Source: Archilochus colubris (taxonomy: Eukaryota > Chordata > Aves > Apodiformes > Trochilidae). From it: DNA of 64,000 bases. The notes under the pieces are model-generated. The model was not told the DNA's origin. It was given only the letters and a program-made list of their open reading frames with translations, and did not search any database. Shown piece by piece: positions 12,259 through 26,105 of this stretch; within the stretch, counting starts at the first letter, position 1; each line of letters begins with the position of its first letter. The stretch lies in assembly GCA_023079485.1 (NCBI GenBank), contig CM041083.1, forward strand, positions 141,559,052 through 141,623,051, given 5' to 3'. A program made the position numbers and the translations under genes.

Positions 12259-13128
12259 GTGCACTAGAAGGAGGGCAGGGCAGTAACCCCAAATTTGCTA
12301 CTACACATCTGCAAGACCTTTACAGGCAGGAAGGCATGGAAACAAACCTAGAAGCTTGGCAGGCACCAGACACAGCCTGGTTGGTGAGTAATGGCACTGT
12401 TTCTCTATACCCACCAACATCCATCCATGGTCCCAGTGTTGAGATGGACCAAGCCCAGCACATCACAGAACCACAGGCCCCCATCACAGGTTATCCAGGG
12501 GCATCAAAGACTTCCTGCACTCCATGAGCATGGCTGTGCTGCTTTTAGAGACAGCTTCACACTTAAAGCTGCTCCCTTTGCAGAGGGCAGGAGGTGATAC
12601 CAAGCCGAAATCCTCGAACAGAACTTGGTGCTGCTACACATGCCTGACCCCTTGCACTGACACCATAGGAGAATGTGGTGCTGTGGTGCCCACTCCAATC
12701 CTGCTCTGGTCAAGTGCAAGGTGCCAGCTTGGGTTTCAGTATCCAACCTGTCAGGAGAGCCAGTATCAGCATGGCCTGAGGACTGCAAAACCACAGCAAC
12801 CAGCAATGCATCCATGCTGCACACTCCAACTCTTTTATCCTTTTTTTAAAAAATTCTTTTATTTTTATTCTTTTATCCTACCCTCAATGCCATCCCATTA
12901 TCCTGAATAATTAACAAGAGTATAAAATTCCCATTATAATTTTTTGTTTGTTTTTTTTTAAAATAAATCTTTCCATAAATCCTTGCATAACAAGTTTTGG
13001 TAGCCTGTATTTTTGGTTGCCCACAAAATACATATTTCTCCTATACATGACCTCAAAAACTGTGAAAGCACAACAGGCCCAACCATATACATAAGCAATG
13101 TCTGTAGAAGGGAACATCATAGTCTTAC

Positions 13129-13212
13129 CTGACAAGTAAGCAAATCGTTTCTTTAACTGGTCCTGAATATCAGCAGCGTAGAGGGGAATGATATCCTGAT
13201 GCATGATTTCAT
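13129..13212 (-). CDS. MCF2L: MCF2L coding exon, start of Sec14-like domain (first firm exon in window)
   Basis: An internal 84-nt MCF2L exon on the minus strand. Acceptor AG lies at 13214-13213 (CTCCACAG) and donor GT at 13128-13127 (TCAG|GTAAGA, strong). It begins with the last two bases of an Asp codon, reads E-I-M then HQDIIPLYAADIQDQ, continues to KKRFAYLS, and ends with the first base of a Gly codon completed by the exon at 3792..3906. From memory, human MCF2L reads almost the same here. The incoming phase is 1 (the preceding exon must end with a single G), which is the test used for candidate upstream exons. The Met at codon 3 could serve as a start in a shorter isoform, but the reading frame runs through it in the known protein. 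The intron to the next exon (3907..13128) is 9.2 kb and carries four CR1 copies. Confidence 0.95.
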
Positions 13213-13439
13213 CTGTGGAGAAAGAAAAAATATTTGCATTGCAAAGTCATGTTATGTAAATTTTCACAGCACACTTTAAAAAAAAAAAAATCCCTAGAAC
13301 ACAAGCACCCTAAAAACTATCCAAATTTTGAAAAATATGTGAAAATGTTTGGACTCTTTCAAGTGCCTGTCAAGGGCAAACTTTTCTTTAAACTGTATAT
13401 TGATAAAAGAGTAAAGTGGATTTGCTGACACTTGGAAGC

Positions 13440-16400
13440 AGTATTATTGAACCAAAGATTGGATAGCTAGTACTCCTCAAGAATGATGTTAAACAGTGGG
13501 CTTTTAACAAATCAAATTCTGTTCCTATCTAAGCCTTCTCAACTCACATGAAAAAGAGAATCTTATGATACCTCTAAGCTGTTGTCTAGTATTGAGATAT
13601 CCCAAGGCAACAGCATATGATAAGGTAGAACAGGCTTAAAAGGACATCCTTACATGGAGCACACACATTCATGCCTCAACTGTAAATTGTCATTTATTTT
13701 TTATGTCAGCCATCCCCTTTAGCTTAATGACAAACATACTGCACTCCTGTGCCTTCGTTTTCTGCCACAGTGTTTGAGCAGAGGTGTTTCACACGTAGTT
13801 CCAGAGCAAGGAAAAACCTGAGTGCCACTGACCATGATAAAGACTGCACAGCAGAGTTGCCTCATTCACTAAACTATAATCTATTTTTACAAAGAGACAA
13901 CTTTTACTCTTGTAAATTTTAAAAATTAATTTTTCTACATTTTTAGCCTCAACTAAAAATCAGTGAGCCCTAGCATTTTAATTATTTGAACACTTATTTT
14001 GGCAAGGCACTATGATAAAGAAGTTTTATTTAATGTACACTGAAATGCCATCAGGACAGACTCAAATCTGACACTCAGAACTCTGAACATGCACAGGAAA
14101 AATAAGTAAAACTTGAAAATTACTTAAGCGTCACCTGTCTTGAAGAACAAGCTGATCAACACAAGTAGAGATCTGGCCCGTAAGAAGTGATTTGCTATTA
14201 CTGAGATCTTTCAAATGCTTCATCTTGAGGGGGGAGCAGCTCCCTTTAACAAGTGATTCTCATACGTGTAAAATGCTGAGAATTGCAATTATTTGAGAAT
14301 AGCAAAAAACTCCACTTTCAGTTACTTCTTCCAGATAAGGAACAACTTATACTGGGAAACAGAATGTCTCTGTTCTCTTTTGGGCAGTCTGGAAGAGGAA
14401 GACCCATGACCACTTTCAAGGTCAGACACTGATCAGAGCTATTTTCCTGCATCCGGTGAACTGCTGCTTGATCAGAAGACCTCTGTACACCATGCTGCCA
14501 AATCCATAAGAGGATATGTTTAACTCAAGTTATATTTCACCCCAACTTTCAGTTACGTCATCTTAACATTTTTAAGAGAAAACTGAACACAAACCTTTCT
14601 GAAGTCCAATCTCAAATGGCCAAGTAATTTCCAGAAGAGGGGACCCCACCCAAAGGAAAAAGAATTTTAGATTTTATTTTTGCTGCCAGTGCTTTTAATA
14701 TAAGGAGCCCTGCTGCAGTGATGTTTAAGAACCTGAAGGAAGCATCTCTTATTCTGCAAACCAATGCCTGCAAGCAAACCCGTTTACCTGAATATAATAA
14801 AACTATTACTGGATCAATGCCTAATTTTTGTGTGTGAGATGGGAAAAGGGAAAAGAATGTAACCACTTTGTTATATGCCATCCTGTCTACAGTCAAAGGC
14901 AGAAATAATTTTCATTATTGTAGCATAAGCATGTATTAAGCAGACGTGTTTTGCATCCCTAAGTAAATACGTGACACATAGCATTCAAGCAGGCAAAATG
15001 TTTCTAAGTCAGGGAAACTCTTTACTTTATGTTTCCCAGGTACATAATGATTACTATTTCCTCATGTATTCATGTGATCAATCCAATTGTGGTCTCACTT
15101 GTGCTCAGTGATGACCCAAGTGTAGATTTGACTGCCCCAGTGCTCTCTCTGACAGGAAGAGCACCCTGCAGTGAAATACTTCATCACTATAAAGACAGTA
15201 TTTTTTGCTCCCCTGGTTTTAAACTAATTTTTAATCCTGATTTGAGAGCCAGTGTGTTTGCAACTTCAGGAGCAGTGTGGCTGCTCACAGATGGAAAACC
15301 TCCAGAAGCCCTTCCTGCTGCACTCTGCCACCAAGGCACAGCCAGCCCCTGTTCTCACCTTGCTCATCTGGTTTCTCAACACTCTTTCAGGAATCAGAAG
15401 ACCAGAGCTGATTTTCAATAATTTAAAACAACCAAGATAACAAGTAGCAGTAAAAAACAGTGTGAGAAAACGCTGCACAGTTTGCATCCAACAGCGTGAC
15501 AGGATTTTTTTGGACCCAGTATCATTGCTTACACAGATTTAGCCAGAAATCCCTCTCCAAATACCCTGTCTCCTATTGTAGACAATGCAATTATAAAAGC
15601 TCATTGTTCTGCATAAATTCCTTTGTATTTAGCATCCCTGTAGAAAAGATAGTTCATCACAGTTGAAGATGTCAAAGTTTATCCATCATTACTTGAATAT
15701 ACCATTTCATTAACAGGATAAAGCAACCCATGCTAAAGAGGCTGTGAGGGCACATGCTGCTTGCACTTACAGACTTTAGGGAAAATTATTTCTTGGAAAT
15801 ATTCTTTAAATAGAGAACCTGCCATCCACTACATTCTTCAGGGACAATTTCCATTTTAGTAAAGCTAATTAAGTGCAGATTAAAATACAGATTTACTGAA
15901 AATATCTTCACTGCTTTCTAAGGAATTTTTATAGGCTTGAACTGTACTTCCACCTAGATGGATTAAGATGATAAGCCCACAATATTCCTTTACATGGTAT
16001 TTTCAAAACAGAGACCTCAGGGTTTGTCTTTTTTACTGTATCTAAAATTCATGGCTGGAACACGATGCACATGCCAAAACACGCTAGAATATCCTGTCTT
16101 TCCTGAAAAGCTCATTTAAAGAGTTTTACAGGTAGTCTACTTAAAATAAGGCCCCTAGGATTTATAATGCACCTTGTATGTGCTAGGTTCTGCAAAGTTT
16201 TTTAATTACCGTACTTTTAAAACTGAACACACATAATAACTGGGCATGCACAAAGATTTTTTTTTTCCAAGGCAATAGCTGGAAATTCTGTAAAAAACAC
16301 ACTATCCAATGTTTAAATTGTGAGTCTAAGAGAGGACAGAAGTGACAACTTGCTAGCATAAAGGAATCAGCTAAATATGTTATTCCCGTATAAGAAAGCC

Positions 16401-19400
16401 TTTATCTTTTAAAATGTGAACCACAGTCTTGCAGATATATAATCTTCCAATTCAATTTTAAATCTTGCTTTAATAGTCCTGTCTTTATGATGGAAAAAGA
16501 TGGCTTAGAGGGGCCTGACCCTGTCCCATGAAAGACACCTGATTGCATTTGAAATGAAGCAGGATGACAGATTTAAGCATGCCAGCACAAAGATCACTTG
16601 TTCTTGAATTACCTGGTGCCAATAAGCCCTGAAGAAACCCAGATCTGAGAAAAAGATCAATGTCACTCAAGTCAAGATTTTCACTTATTGGGAAAGGCTC
16701 CTCTTTCTTTTCCAATCAAACTGAAGCTCATCATCACTTGGGGTTCACCTGACATGCCAAAGCAAAGCCCCTGTCACAGCAGACAATGCTGGAGGAGAGT
16801 CTGAACGGAGTGACCTACATTACGTGGAAGGAAGTTTCTGGACACAACTCACGAGCCTCTTGTAATGGGTTTAATCCAATTCCCACCGAGCCAGCTGGAA
16901 TTACACCACCCTTTCAGTAGTTCTGCATGAAATTCTATGGCCATTACTTTATACTAACTTGAAAGCCCAACCTGTTTGCACACATATGGACACAATTATA
17001 CCTTTCAGCACAAGATCTCGGTGGCAAACCATAAAGCTAACTACAAATCATTTTTCCTCCTCTTTCTTGCTGAGTCAGTAAGGTTTTCCTGAAAACATGT
17101 TAATGGCTTGGCTATGAAATTTATGCCTAGATCTAAAAATAATGTCTTTTTCTTAACTGGTTTTATTTTCCCCTCTTTTGGAACAGCTTACCCACTGAAA
17201 GCATTGAACGCCTTTTCTGAAAGGGATCTTCATTTGAAAAATCTCTTCATTAAAGCACCCTCCATCTGGTAATTATAAATGCAAGATAATGACTTTCAGA
17301 GCACTCCCTTCATCTCTCTCAGCCCCAAGGCAAACCTTTCATTTCCTCATTCTTTCTTCTGCATCTTTGCCCCCTGACCACCATCAGGAACAGTCAGCTC
17401 CTTTGTGTAGTCCCCAAAAGGAGGAAGGGCCAGAGCTGGTGAAGATAGCCCGTCTTCCACTCTAAGCCATATGAAACTAATGAGCTCGTCAAGATACCAA
17501 GAAAGCTTTCCAGCTTTAAAATTGAGTATAAAAAAAATCATCATAGTAATGACGTCTGCAAGTTTGTCTGCTAGGTGTGCCCAGGCACAATAGCTGCTAA
17601 CTGAGCTCCTCAGGTTCTTATTCTATCTGTAGCCACACCAGGTTGATGCTAGGAGTTCATGCAAGTGTTCATAAACTTAGTATTAAAACCTCACTGGTTT
17701 GAAATACCTTCAGGAAGAGTTAATTTTCTTTTGTTTGACTACACTCCAAAAGGGCCAGGAAACACACATGGTTAAACCTCCAGAATTTTCATGCAAAATG
17801 CATCTCTTTATTAAAGTGTAGCTAGAAAGGAAATAAACACCCTGGTAAAACAGTGATTGTGCAACTTTTAAATTTCTGGTGAGCTAGAGTATCCCAAGCA
17901 AGGAGGGAACAGGAGCTCTTCATCCCCCATAGTTGCTAGTACAAACAGAAATAAAGCAACTTAGCACTCCAAACAACTTTGTTTCACAAATAAATATACT
18001 AATCAATAAAGATGTATAAGAGTTTTACCTGTAAAAGCTTCACAGCCTACAGTCAAGCTGCATCTCTCATTTCTTCTCCCAGTCAGGGAAGACTTTCCCT
18101 GCAAGAGCCCTGGTGCCTTAATGATCAAATTGAGATACTTTTTCTTTCCAACTTTATGGAAGTTTCTCTTCAACAGCATTTCTAATAGCAGTTCATTTTC
18201 TAGGACTGCACAGGGTATTGCCACAATATGCATAGAACAGCACATCTGTGCAGCACATCACTACACATTAGATTAGCCTGGCACCTTGTATTTTTCAATG
18301 TTAGGTAAGGATCTAGTTGAGACAAGACCTGGAAGTGGTAAAAGAAAGAAAATCTAAAGCCCTAGGACTGACGTTCCTCCTATCATATAAGCCCATTCAG
18401 AGTGGGTCAGAGGCACTTATTTTTTGAGGGTTTTTTTTTAATGACTTGCGTTAGATTCATTCAGATCTTTCATAGATTTCATTATATGTCTGCAAAACTC
18501 ATAATTCATAACTTTTGGTAATATTTAAATGATTCCATAGAAATGAAACTTGGTCTGCTCATTTAATCATACCTGAAGAACACCACAACTACTTAGAAGA
18601 TACTAAAATTAATTCTGAAATTCCTCAATGCCAGTATTTATATACAAGGAATGGAAGCTTCATCATGTATGAAATAACTGAAAAACAAAAAAACTTTGTA
18701 TTATATAGATGCCTCCTGAAAAAGCCATGTTACCCAAGTAACTCCTGCTTCCTGTAATCACAACTGAAAAAAATAATAAAAACAAAACCAAATCTGTTTC
18801 TTCTTGGAGATTTGGCACGGGACAAGACAAAACTATGAGAATGATGGTGTGGTTTCATGTAGGGAGATTAATCATTTATCCTGTTGAGGTGCACAGCAAA
18901 TGCAGTGCTGTTGGGCTGGCACAGGATGACAAGAGGTGTAGCAGTCTTCATTTTCTTGACTCAAGTTATAAAATAGCTGCTCAAAAGAAAACTTTGACAG
19001 GCAATCCAGAGTTTTGTCTCTTTCAAACTTCTCTCTAAAATTTCTGGATTTGTCCACTTATTATGTATGTCAAAGGATATCTGTCTTTGTTCTCTTCCTT
19101 ATTCCATCTCAAAGGAGAAAAAGGAGAAAACGTTCTATGTAAGTTTACCTGAATAACATCACCTCAAAGCAGAAAAGTCAGAGGAAATAAAATCCTCTCA
19201 CTTCCTTCTAGGGTACATGTTTTCACAGGATACTGTGAGTGCTACAAAATACGTCTCCCTCAGTCCCACCTTCTTGAGACACATGCTTTGTAGTCCCACA
19301 GCTTCTCAGGGATGAGCATTAAGTTTGGGTATGGTTTACAAATGTAACAAGAGTAATCAAATGGTAGCTCATCTGTAACCAGAAGAAAACTATGTAATAA

Positions 19401-20932
19401 TTAGGAAGGTAATCTAGGGATTAAAATAAGACCTAAGATATTGTAATACTTGACAATAATCTAAACCAAGAAAACACGTATTAGGAGCTATACAATCAAA
19501 CCAAAAGGTTTGTGGGGGGGAGATGACGCAATCCTTGCAAGAAATCCAAAACTGTTACCACTTACAACACCTACTCTGGTTACACCTGCTTTTGCTCCAC
19601 ACAATGTTTGAGCAAACCTCATCTGTTCAGGTGAGAAAGAGATGTTCTTCATGCAATTTCAATTCATTACACTGACTCCTTTCCCAAACTGAGAAGGAAG
19701 GGGAACTTCTAATCATTGCCCACAGTCATATCACAGCACAACTTTTTGTCAACTGCAAAGATTTAAAGGGCAGCAACACCAACCAACAGACTTAACATTT
19801 AAAAGCAAAAAAATCACTTAGTACATGTGGCCTGCTTTTACTATTGCAACAATAATATCCCTCCCATGTCCTGAAGAAATCCAAAGAAATCTTATTTGCC
19901 TGCTGGTAAACCCTTTTCTGTTATAGTTTCAGACTATTAGGAACCATATCCCAATATAAGATTAACAAATATTGCCAAAACTATACCATTGTTAACTCCT
20001 TAATACTGCAAATCATGCTGAGTGTACAGTATTACAATATTTCTCAAGTAATACAGGTACTTAGTGACCAACAAGAATCAAAGTTCGCAAAATGCAATTT
20101 TTTTTTTTTAAATGGATAGTTACTAGATGCAGCCTGAGCAGCAATGTTCCCTTAGCAAGAACTCAAGTGATAAGAAGGCAACTGACCCAGATGTGTCTCA
20201 CTTACTACTTTAGCTAGCAAGCAAGCAAGCCTCAGAGTAACAAAACTTTTAGATTTTGCCAGCCACATTTAATAAGATTTAATGCTCTGAGAAAATAATT
20301 TCAGAAAATTTGCTTTACAAATACTAAAGCCTTGCAAGGAAGGGGAACTCTTACAAATATGGAAACATAATAGAAAAATCAACTCTGAATAGAAGAGCGA
20401 CATGCAAATTATAGGACTCATCTGTAGCATGGCTTAAAAACTAATTATGCAATCACCCAGAGTAAACAAATATGCTCAAGGAGATATCTTTTCAGGAAAC
20501 AAAAACAAGGATTTTTTTTCTCTACTGAAACCAGCTTCTTTCTGTGCTCCCTCTGCAGAAAAATACGTATCTGAACTCACATCCCAAGGTTTTGACTGAA
20601 AAGTAAACACAGAGGAGACCAGATGCATAAGTATTTGGCAATGCTACTAAACAAAATCCTCTTTTTGAGGGATCTTCTGGAAGCAAGGTAGGAGTTTAAA
20701 CTTAGGATTTTTGTTTTGATTGGAAAATTAAAACTTCTGTAAAACAGCAAAATGGTAAAATCTGTTTAATTATTGCACACAGACCTATTCTGGAGATAAA
20801 TTACACTTCCTTTACTCAAGGGGAATTAGCAATATGCACAGTTACAGTAAAAGCATGCCCAGCACACTGCCTGAAACACTGGAAACAGGACAATCTTCAT
20901 TACAGCATTAGGCTGCAGTACTATGAGGTTGT
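13440..20932. other. Unannotated intronic DNA
   Basis: AT-rich sequence without recognisable repeats or exons. An 80-codon minus-strand frame at 18003..18245 ends at a usable donor in MCF2L phase, but it has no homology or coding signal. 15100..15420 and 16740..17560 are slightly richer in G+C and show nothing identifiable. Confidence 0.5.
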
Positions 20933-21215
20933 CACAGAATGGTTTGGGACTATGAAAGATCATCTAGTTCCAGCCTCTCTACCATAGCCAGGGATGTCTT
21001 TCACTAGATCAGGTTGCTCATGGCCCCATCTAACCTGGCCTAGAACGCTGCCAGGAGTGGGGTATCCACTACTTAACTGGCCAGCCTACTGCAGAGTCTT
21101 GCAATCTTTACTGTAAAAAAAAATTCTTCCATATATCCCATCTAAACCTACTCTCTTGCACTTTAAAACCAGTCTTGCTACTTGTCTGGTCACTGTAGGC
21201 CCTGGTAAAAGTCTT
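20933..21215 (-). mobile_element. Old CR1 3' fragment
   Basis: On the + strand CACAGAATGGTTTGGGACTA, then GATCATCTAGTTCCAGCCTC, CAGGTTGCTCATGGCCCCAT and CCATCTAAACCTACTCTCTT: an antisense CR1 terminus of about 280 bp, clearly diverged. Confidence 0.85.
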
Positions 21216-22029
21216 CTTTGAGTTCTATCATTTCAGTGATATGGAGGATAGCTAGAATAATTCCTAACTAATGATATATCTTATGGTACCCTGACACAAC
21301 CACACTTTTCCATTAAACTGCACATCTATGAAATAATGTTTTGAAAGGGGATGTGAAGTACTTCATGGGCCTGAGACAGATGGAAGAGCAAATGTTCACT
21401 AAGTGGCTTACATGGAGCTGAGTACTGGTATTCAGTTAAGACACATCTACTTCCAGCTGTTTGTAAAGCTTCCCATTTCATGACTTCCCATGACTTAGAA
21501 AGCAGAGGTTGCCGAGTTCATAACCAAACTGGCTGCCCCACCTTACACACAGATAAGAGAGTTGTTAATGAAGAAGCTTTCTTACTACTGAAAAAATAAA
21601 ACTCATCACATGTCTCTCTAAATATTAATGCAGATTTTAACTGCTTCAGGTAATACAAAGGTAGAATATGGTTTAGAACAAGAGGTTGTTAATGCACTAT
21701 AGCCAGGTCTGCTGCTCACATCCAGTGTTTTGCAGGTAGCATGATAGAGGTTTGGCAAGAGTCTCCCCTCCTTTGCCTTACAGACCTCCATCTTCATCTC
21801 TTTTAGGCCTCAAATTAAGTATTCATTTGTTACCCCATCATAGAACCTGGCACATAGCTGTCATCAAGTTCTGCTAAATGAAGCTTCTCTAAGCAAGGAG
21901 TTATTTTGATGTAAAACTGGTCATGCAAAACAAATCAGTGAAAATATAGTTTTTGGATTTCAGTGTCATCTGCAAAAATCTATTAGATTCTCTTTCCATA
22001 AGTGTATCAGTCTAATTGGATGTTACTTC

Positions 22030-22215
22030 TCTTCTGGGAGGCTGTTTTGCTAGACTTTCATAAACCCATGCTGACTGGACCTGATCACTTGTTGCCCTGT
22101 ATGTGGCACATGATGGCACTCAGGATGAACCTGCTCCATCACTTTCCCTGGCACCAAGGTCAGACTGACAGGCCTGTAGTTCTCCAGATCCTCCTTCCAG
22201 CTAATATATAAGGCT
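22030..22215 (-). mobile_element. CR1 ORF2 reverse-transcriptase fragment (pseudogene)
   Basis: The minus-strand translation contains [19 protein letters not shown] and QHGFMK, the conserved block at the front of the CR1 reverse transcriptase. About 185 bp survives. It lacks both the endonuclease and the catalytic YADD/FADD part, so it is a dead internal fragment. It is unusual in being internal rather than a 3' end, so it is probably the remnant of a longer copy later broken up. Confidence 0.8.
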
Positions 22216-22574
22216 CTCTTCATTTCAGAGTAACATGGTGATGATGAGAGGAAAAATCTCTCATACAACACGTACACAGAAGAGGCTAAAGAGCAAACTT
22301 TGACCTTAAAATTCCCTGGTGGTGGGTATTCTCATTTGAAGTCTCATTTGACCTCACTAGGTAAGTGTGTTCCTTTGAGACTGAAGGCAGGTTGAAATAA
22401 ACAAAAAGCCAAAGGAACAAAAATGGTCAAACAGTGGTTTTAAAATAGGGATTTACTTTTAAAAGCATGGCCTTGGGTCTCAGTAAGTACCAGGTTTCAG
22501 TGACATCACTGAGATGCTCTACAGAACTTTGGAGCATAGCAGAGCAAAGGGGTGAGAGGCCAGAGTCAGAAGCT

Positions 22575-22707
22575 GGAGGATGGGAAATTCCATCTGAATG
22601 GAAAGCATAAAATTCACCATGAAAACAGCTAAAGACTGGAACAGGCTGCCCTGTGAGGCTAAGGGGTTTCCACTGTTGGACATACACAAAACTCTGACAA
22701 GTTTCCA
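22575..22707 (+). mobile_element. Older CR1, left part, interrupted by a second CR1
   Basis: Plus-strand CR1 segment: TTCCATCTGAATGGAAAGCA, then GACTGGAACAGGCTGCCCTG and GGGGTTTCCACTGTTGGACA. The copy stops where the minus-strand CR1 begins, and its missing 3' end resumes at 23236. Confidence 0.7.
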
Positions 22708-22710
22708 AGA

Positions 22711-23225
22711 ATCATAAAATCATAGAATGGCTTGGGTTGGAAAGGACCTTAAAGAACATCTAAGTTCCAATCCACCTGCCATGGGCAGGGACACCTCCCA
22801 ATAGATCAGGTTGCTCAAAGTCCCATCCAACCTGGCCAAACACTTCCAGAGAAGGGACAGCCAGAGCTTCTCTTGGAAACGTGTGCCAGTGTCTCACCAC
22901 CCTCACAATTAAGAATTTCTTCTTCAAGTTTTCCTAAATCTACCCTCTTCCAGTTTAAAGACATTACTCCTGTCCTGTCACTGCATGCCTTTGTAAGAAG
23001 CCCCTCCCAACTTTCCTTTAGCCCCTTCAAGTATTGGAAGGCTGCTATAAGGTGTTCCCAGAGCCTTCTCTTCTCCAGGCTGAACAACCCCAACTCTTAG
23101 CCTGTCTTCATAGGAGAGGTTCTCCATCCCTCTGATCACATTTATGGCTCTCTGGTGGATTTGTTCCAGCAGCTCAGTGTCCTTGTTATGTTGAGGGCTC
23201 CAGAACTGGACACAGTGAAACCTGC
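22711..23225 (-). mobile_element. CR1 inserted in opposite orientation inside an older CR1
   Basis: About 515 bp of antisense CR1. It starts with the tail (ATCATAAAATCATAGAATGG), runs through GTTGCTCAAAGTCCCATCC and CTTCTCCAGGCTGAACAACC, and ends at GGGCTCCAGAACTGGACACA. The encoded ORF2 C-terminus is broken by frame changes. Confidence 0.92.
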
Positions 23226-23235
23226 CTTAACTTTC

Positions 23236-23312
23236 AAGTTAATCTTGCTTGGAGCAAGAGGCTGGACCAGGTGCCCTCCAGGGGTTCATTCCAGCTTATG
23301 TTTCTCTGTAAT
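23236..23312 (+). mobile_element. Older CR1, right part (3' end)
   Basis: GGAGCAAGAGGCTGGACCAG, then GGTGCCCTCCAGGGGTTCAT, ending in GTAATTCTG: the plus-strand 3' terminus that completes the copy at 22575..22707. Confidence 0.75.
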
Positions 23313-23909
23313 TCTGAAGGAATTCCCTGGAAAGAAGTCACAGTCCTGGGAAGAGGAATTTCCAGCAAAGATATCATAGAACGAACTCATACAGAGTAAA
23401 TTGTGTACTAAATTCAATACATTTAGTTTTAAAATGAAAACAGAATAGAGTAAAATCCAGTATGTTGACACATCTGCTGAATCTCTGGCTAATACAAATC
23501 CTTCTACAACCACATATAACACGCCATATAAATTTTCTTGAAAACAAAACTAAAACAAAAAAACAAAACTAAGGCAATCACTTTTCCAAAGAAAAGAGGA
23601 ACTATCTCAGAGTCACGATGAAGTAGCTCTGGTTTCTAAAAACAACATAGCTAATAATTTGTTTTGTAAGAACTGTTCACAGACTTCCAGAAGAGTCCTG
23701 GAAATGACAGTGATTCCTCCACTGCAGCATTTGTTCCCCAGCATGTGACTCCCACATGCTTGTGCCTGACCCCAGCAGCTGAGGGGATTCCACCTTCATT
23801 GCAAATAAGGGTGAGACAGCCAGATTTTAAGGACACTCCCCTCAATTACAAGTACAGGGAAATGATCTCTGAAGGAACTCCAATCATTCTCTATCCATAT
23901 TTCCCTTAC

Positions 23910-24000
23910 CTACAATGCAAACTAGAAGGAGAACCTCTACGAGTGATCCTCCATGGGTTTCTGTCCCTTGGGAAGAGGCTGCTGACTCCTGAGCATCCAT
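23910..24000 (-). CDS. Weak candidate first coding exon in the MCF2L 5' intron
   Basis: Minus strand: ATG at 24000 in an excellent initiation context (GTGGCCATGG), 30 codons plus one G, then donor TGTAG|GTAAGG (GT at 23909-23908). The trailing G would join the MCF2L exon at 13212 in frame. The peptide starts MDAQESAASSQGTETHGG and ends in a hydrophobic stretch. An in-frame TGA lies about 14 codons upstream of the ATG. No homology is recognised and the coding signal is poor, so this is listed mainly so that it can be tested. Confidence 0.13.
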
Positions 24001-26105
24001 GGCCACAGATAGGCAGTGCTGGCTCCCATACAGCACTCAAGAGGAAGAGGAAAGAACGGTGATGAGGAATGGACCAAACCCTCTGCCCACGTCAAACACA
24101 AGATCTTCCAAGAGATCTCCAGGAAAGAGAACCATGAACACACCCACAAGAAGTGGTGGCAATCAACAGATGGAAATCAAGCTTTGGTAGTTGCTAACAA
24201 AAGCAGCCCCCAGATTAAAACCTCTTATCTTGAACCTGGCAGTTTACACAAATAGTTCTGGCATGGCTACAGATGCACCAGCATGATTTGACACAAAACA
24301 CTCCCCGGTTCTGCAGTTTAAATGACATCCTCTTTCTCATAAGGTAATAACCCCTTTCCTAAATCCACCCCTCCCTTCTCATCACAGACAAGGTTACACA
24401 TGAAGACTAAAAGTTATTCAGACTAATTAATCCCTCCACCCTTACCATCTGGCTAGCCTCACTTTTATTAAATCATTCGTTTCTCCTAAAAAGATGCCTT
24501 TTGGCATTACCCCTAGTCACATGGAGCACCACTGAGAAGCAGATTACTCAGATTCACATGCTGATAATTAAATCAGTAACACTAATTAAAGATTAGTAAA
24601 AAGATCCACCCTTTACATACCTGTTTCATTGAAATTTGATCTTTCAAAAGCAAGAACACTGGAAGGTTAGACACCAGTCCATGGACTCAGTGCTTTTTCT
24701 CAGGTCCCCCTCTGCAACAGTCACGCATACCAGAAGCAGAAAACAGAACTGGAAATGTGAATTCAAGCACCAGAATAAGAAAGCAATTTTTGCTTGTCCC
24801 TGTTCCACAAAACACGCTTTCAGTTTTGCAAGGGACTGTAGCTGCGCTATTAACAGCAAATAATATCTCCACTGTTTCATTATATCTTAACAGAAACAAG
24901 ATTCCTATAGAAAGCTTTGACTGATGGAATTTAAGAACTAATGCATTTTAGACTAGCCCTCCTATAATAACAACCAAGGGATGCCAAATTGTATCCTGTG
25001 AAAGAAACCATGCTTTCTCTCTACCTCAACTAGGGATCAGAATAAATTATGTGTCTGATATTTACATAAAATGCAATGAAATGAAAATTAAAAACCACTG
25101 TAATTCAGGAACAGCAGGGCAGCTCTCTGCAACAGCAAGTTCTCCTTGTAAGCTTTAACAGCAGTTCTGATTGCCATAATCACTGCATGGGTGAATTCTG
25201 AACAGAGTAGCTTCTGTGTATGTCTGATGCACCAAGAAATACATCCACAGATAAAAGGATATACTGCAAATTTACACAAGGACAGAACACACGACTGTAA
25301 CAATAAACCATAGTTATATATAAAAGTACACAAAAACAGTACAACTTCTACCTTTGTACTAAAACACATCCCCTTTTCCTCAGTAGGATAATGTTATCCA
25401 ACAGACTTTCTGCCTGACCTGCAATTAACTAAGAAAATTTGAAAAACTAGACACACCTGTGCTTTCCTTCAGAAGAAGCCACAATTCAGCAATGTCTTTG
25501 TAGAGCAAGGAGATCAGGCTTAAGGTCATGTTGCTTCTAATCGATTTAGCACAAAATAGTTCCGCAGACAGTGACCTATTTATCTGTAAGCTCTTCTTCA
25601 GTGCAAAATGAGAGCACAAAACTCCATCTTTCAGTCAAAGCCAAGCCACCAGGGACACAATACCTTTCTTCAAATTACATGCAGAGCAACTGTGCCTGTC
25701 AGCAGGCTCAGAGGTCCTCCGAAGGGCTCGCTGGTTGCTGGTTACCACTTCGCCTCTTCCAGCACCAAGCACTGGCATGCATCAGATGCAAGCTGTTTGC
25801 TTTACATGTGAATGCATGTACTGTTCAAACATTATCAGAGCAAGAATGCATTATAAAATTAATCCTAAGTGTGCCTTGTCAAGAACCTCCCTTTAAGAGC
25901 TGTAGTTGTAACAAATGATGCTCCACTAAATCCATCACCATCATTGATCATTTTTTTCTACCACTCACTCCTTCTCCACAAAGGGAAACTGACTGCCTGA
26001 GGGGCAGATGTCCTTTTCCTATGAATCTTTGGTTAGAAAGTTCCCCAGAAATGCTTCCTCTCTGTGGATCCAGTGTTTCCTCTCTGTGAAGGAATTTTCA
26101 CTCAC

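Larger units (their letters stand above)
3907..13128 (-). other. MCF2L: MCF2L intron between the two Sec14-domain exons
   Basis: A 9.2-kb intron with a strong donor (GTAAGA at 13128) and a normal acceptor (TTCTCTTCTAG at 3907). It holds CR1 copies at 6556, 8010, 9175 and 11898, a (CT)12 microsatellite at 12235, and an A18 run at 10220. 3910..6555 shows no gene or repeat I can identify. 9481..11897 is plain AT-rich sequence. 12260..12830 is noticeably richer in G+C but contains no convincing ORF, splice pair or repeat family that I recognise. Confidence 0.85.

Noticed and set aside
18028..18245. 80-codon minus-strand frame ending ACAG|GTAAAA in MCF2L phase
   Set aside because: Phase match has a one-in-three chance, the donor is weaker, and the peptide is unlike MCF2L.
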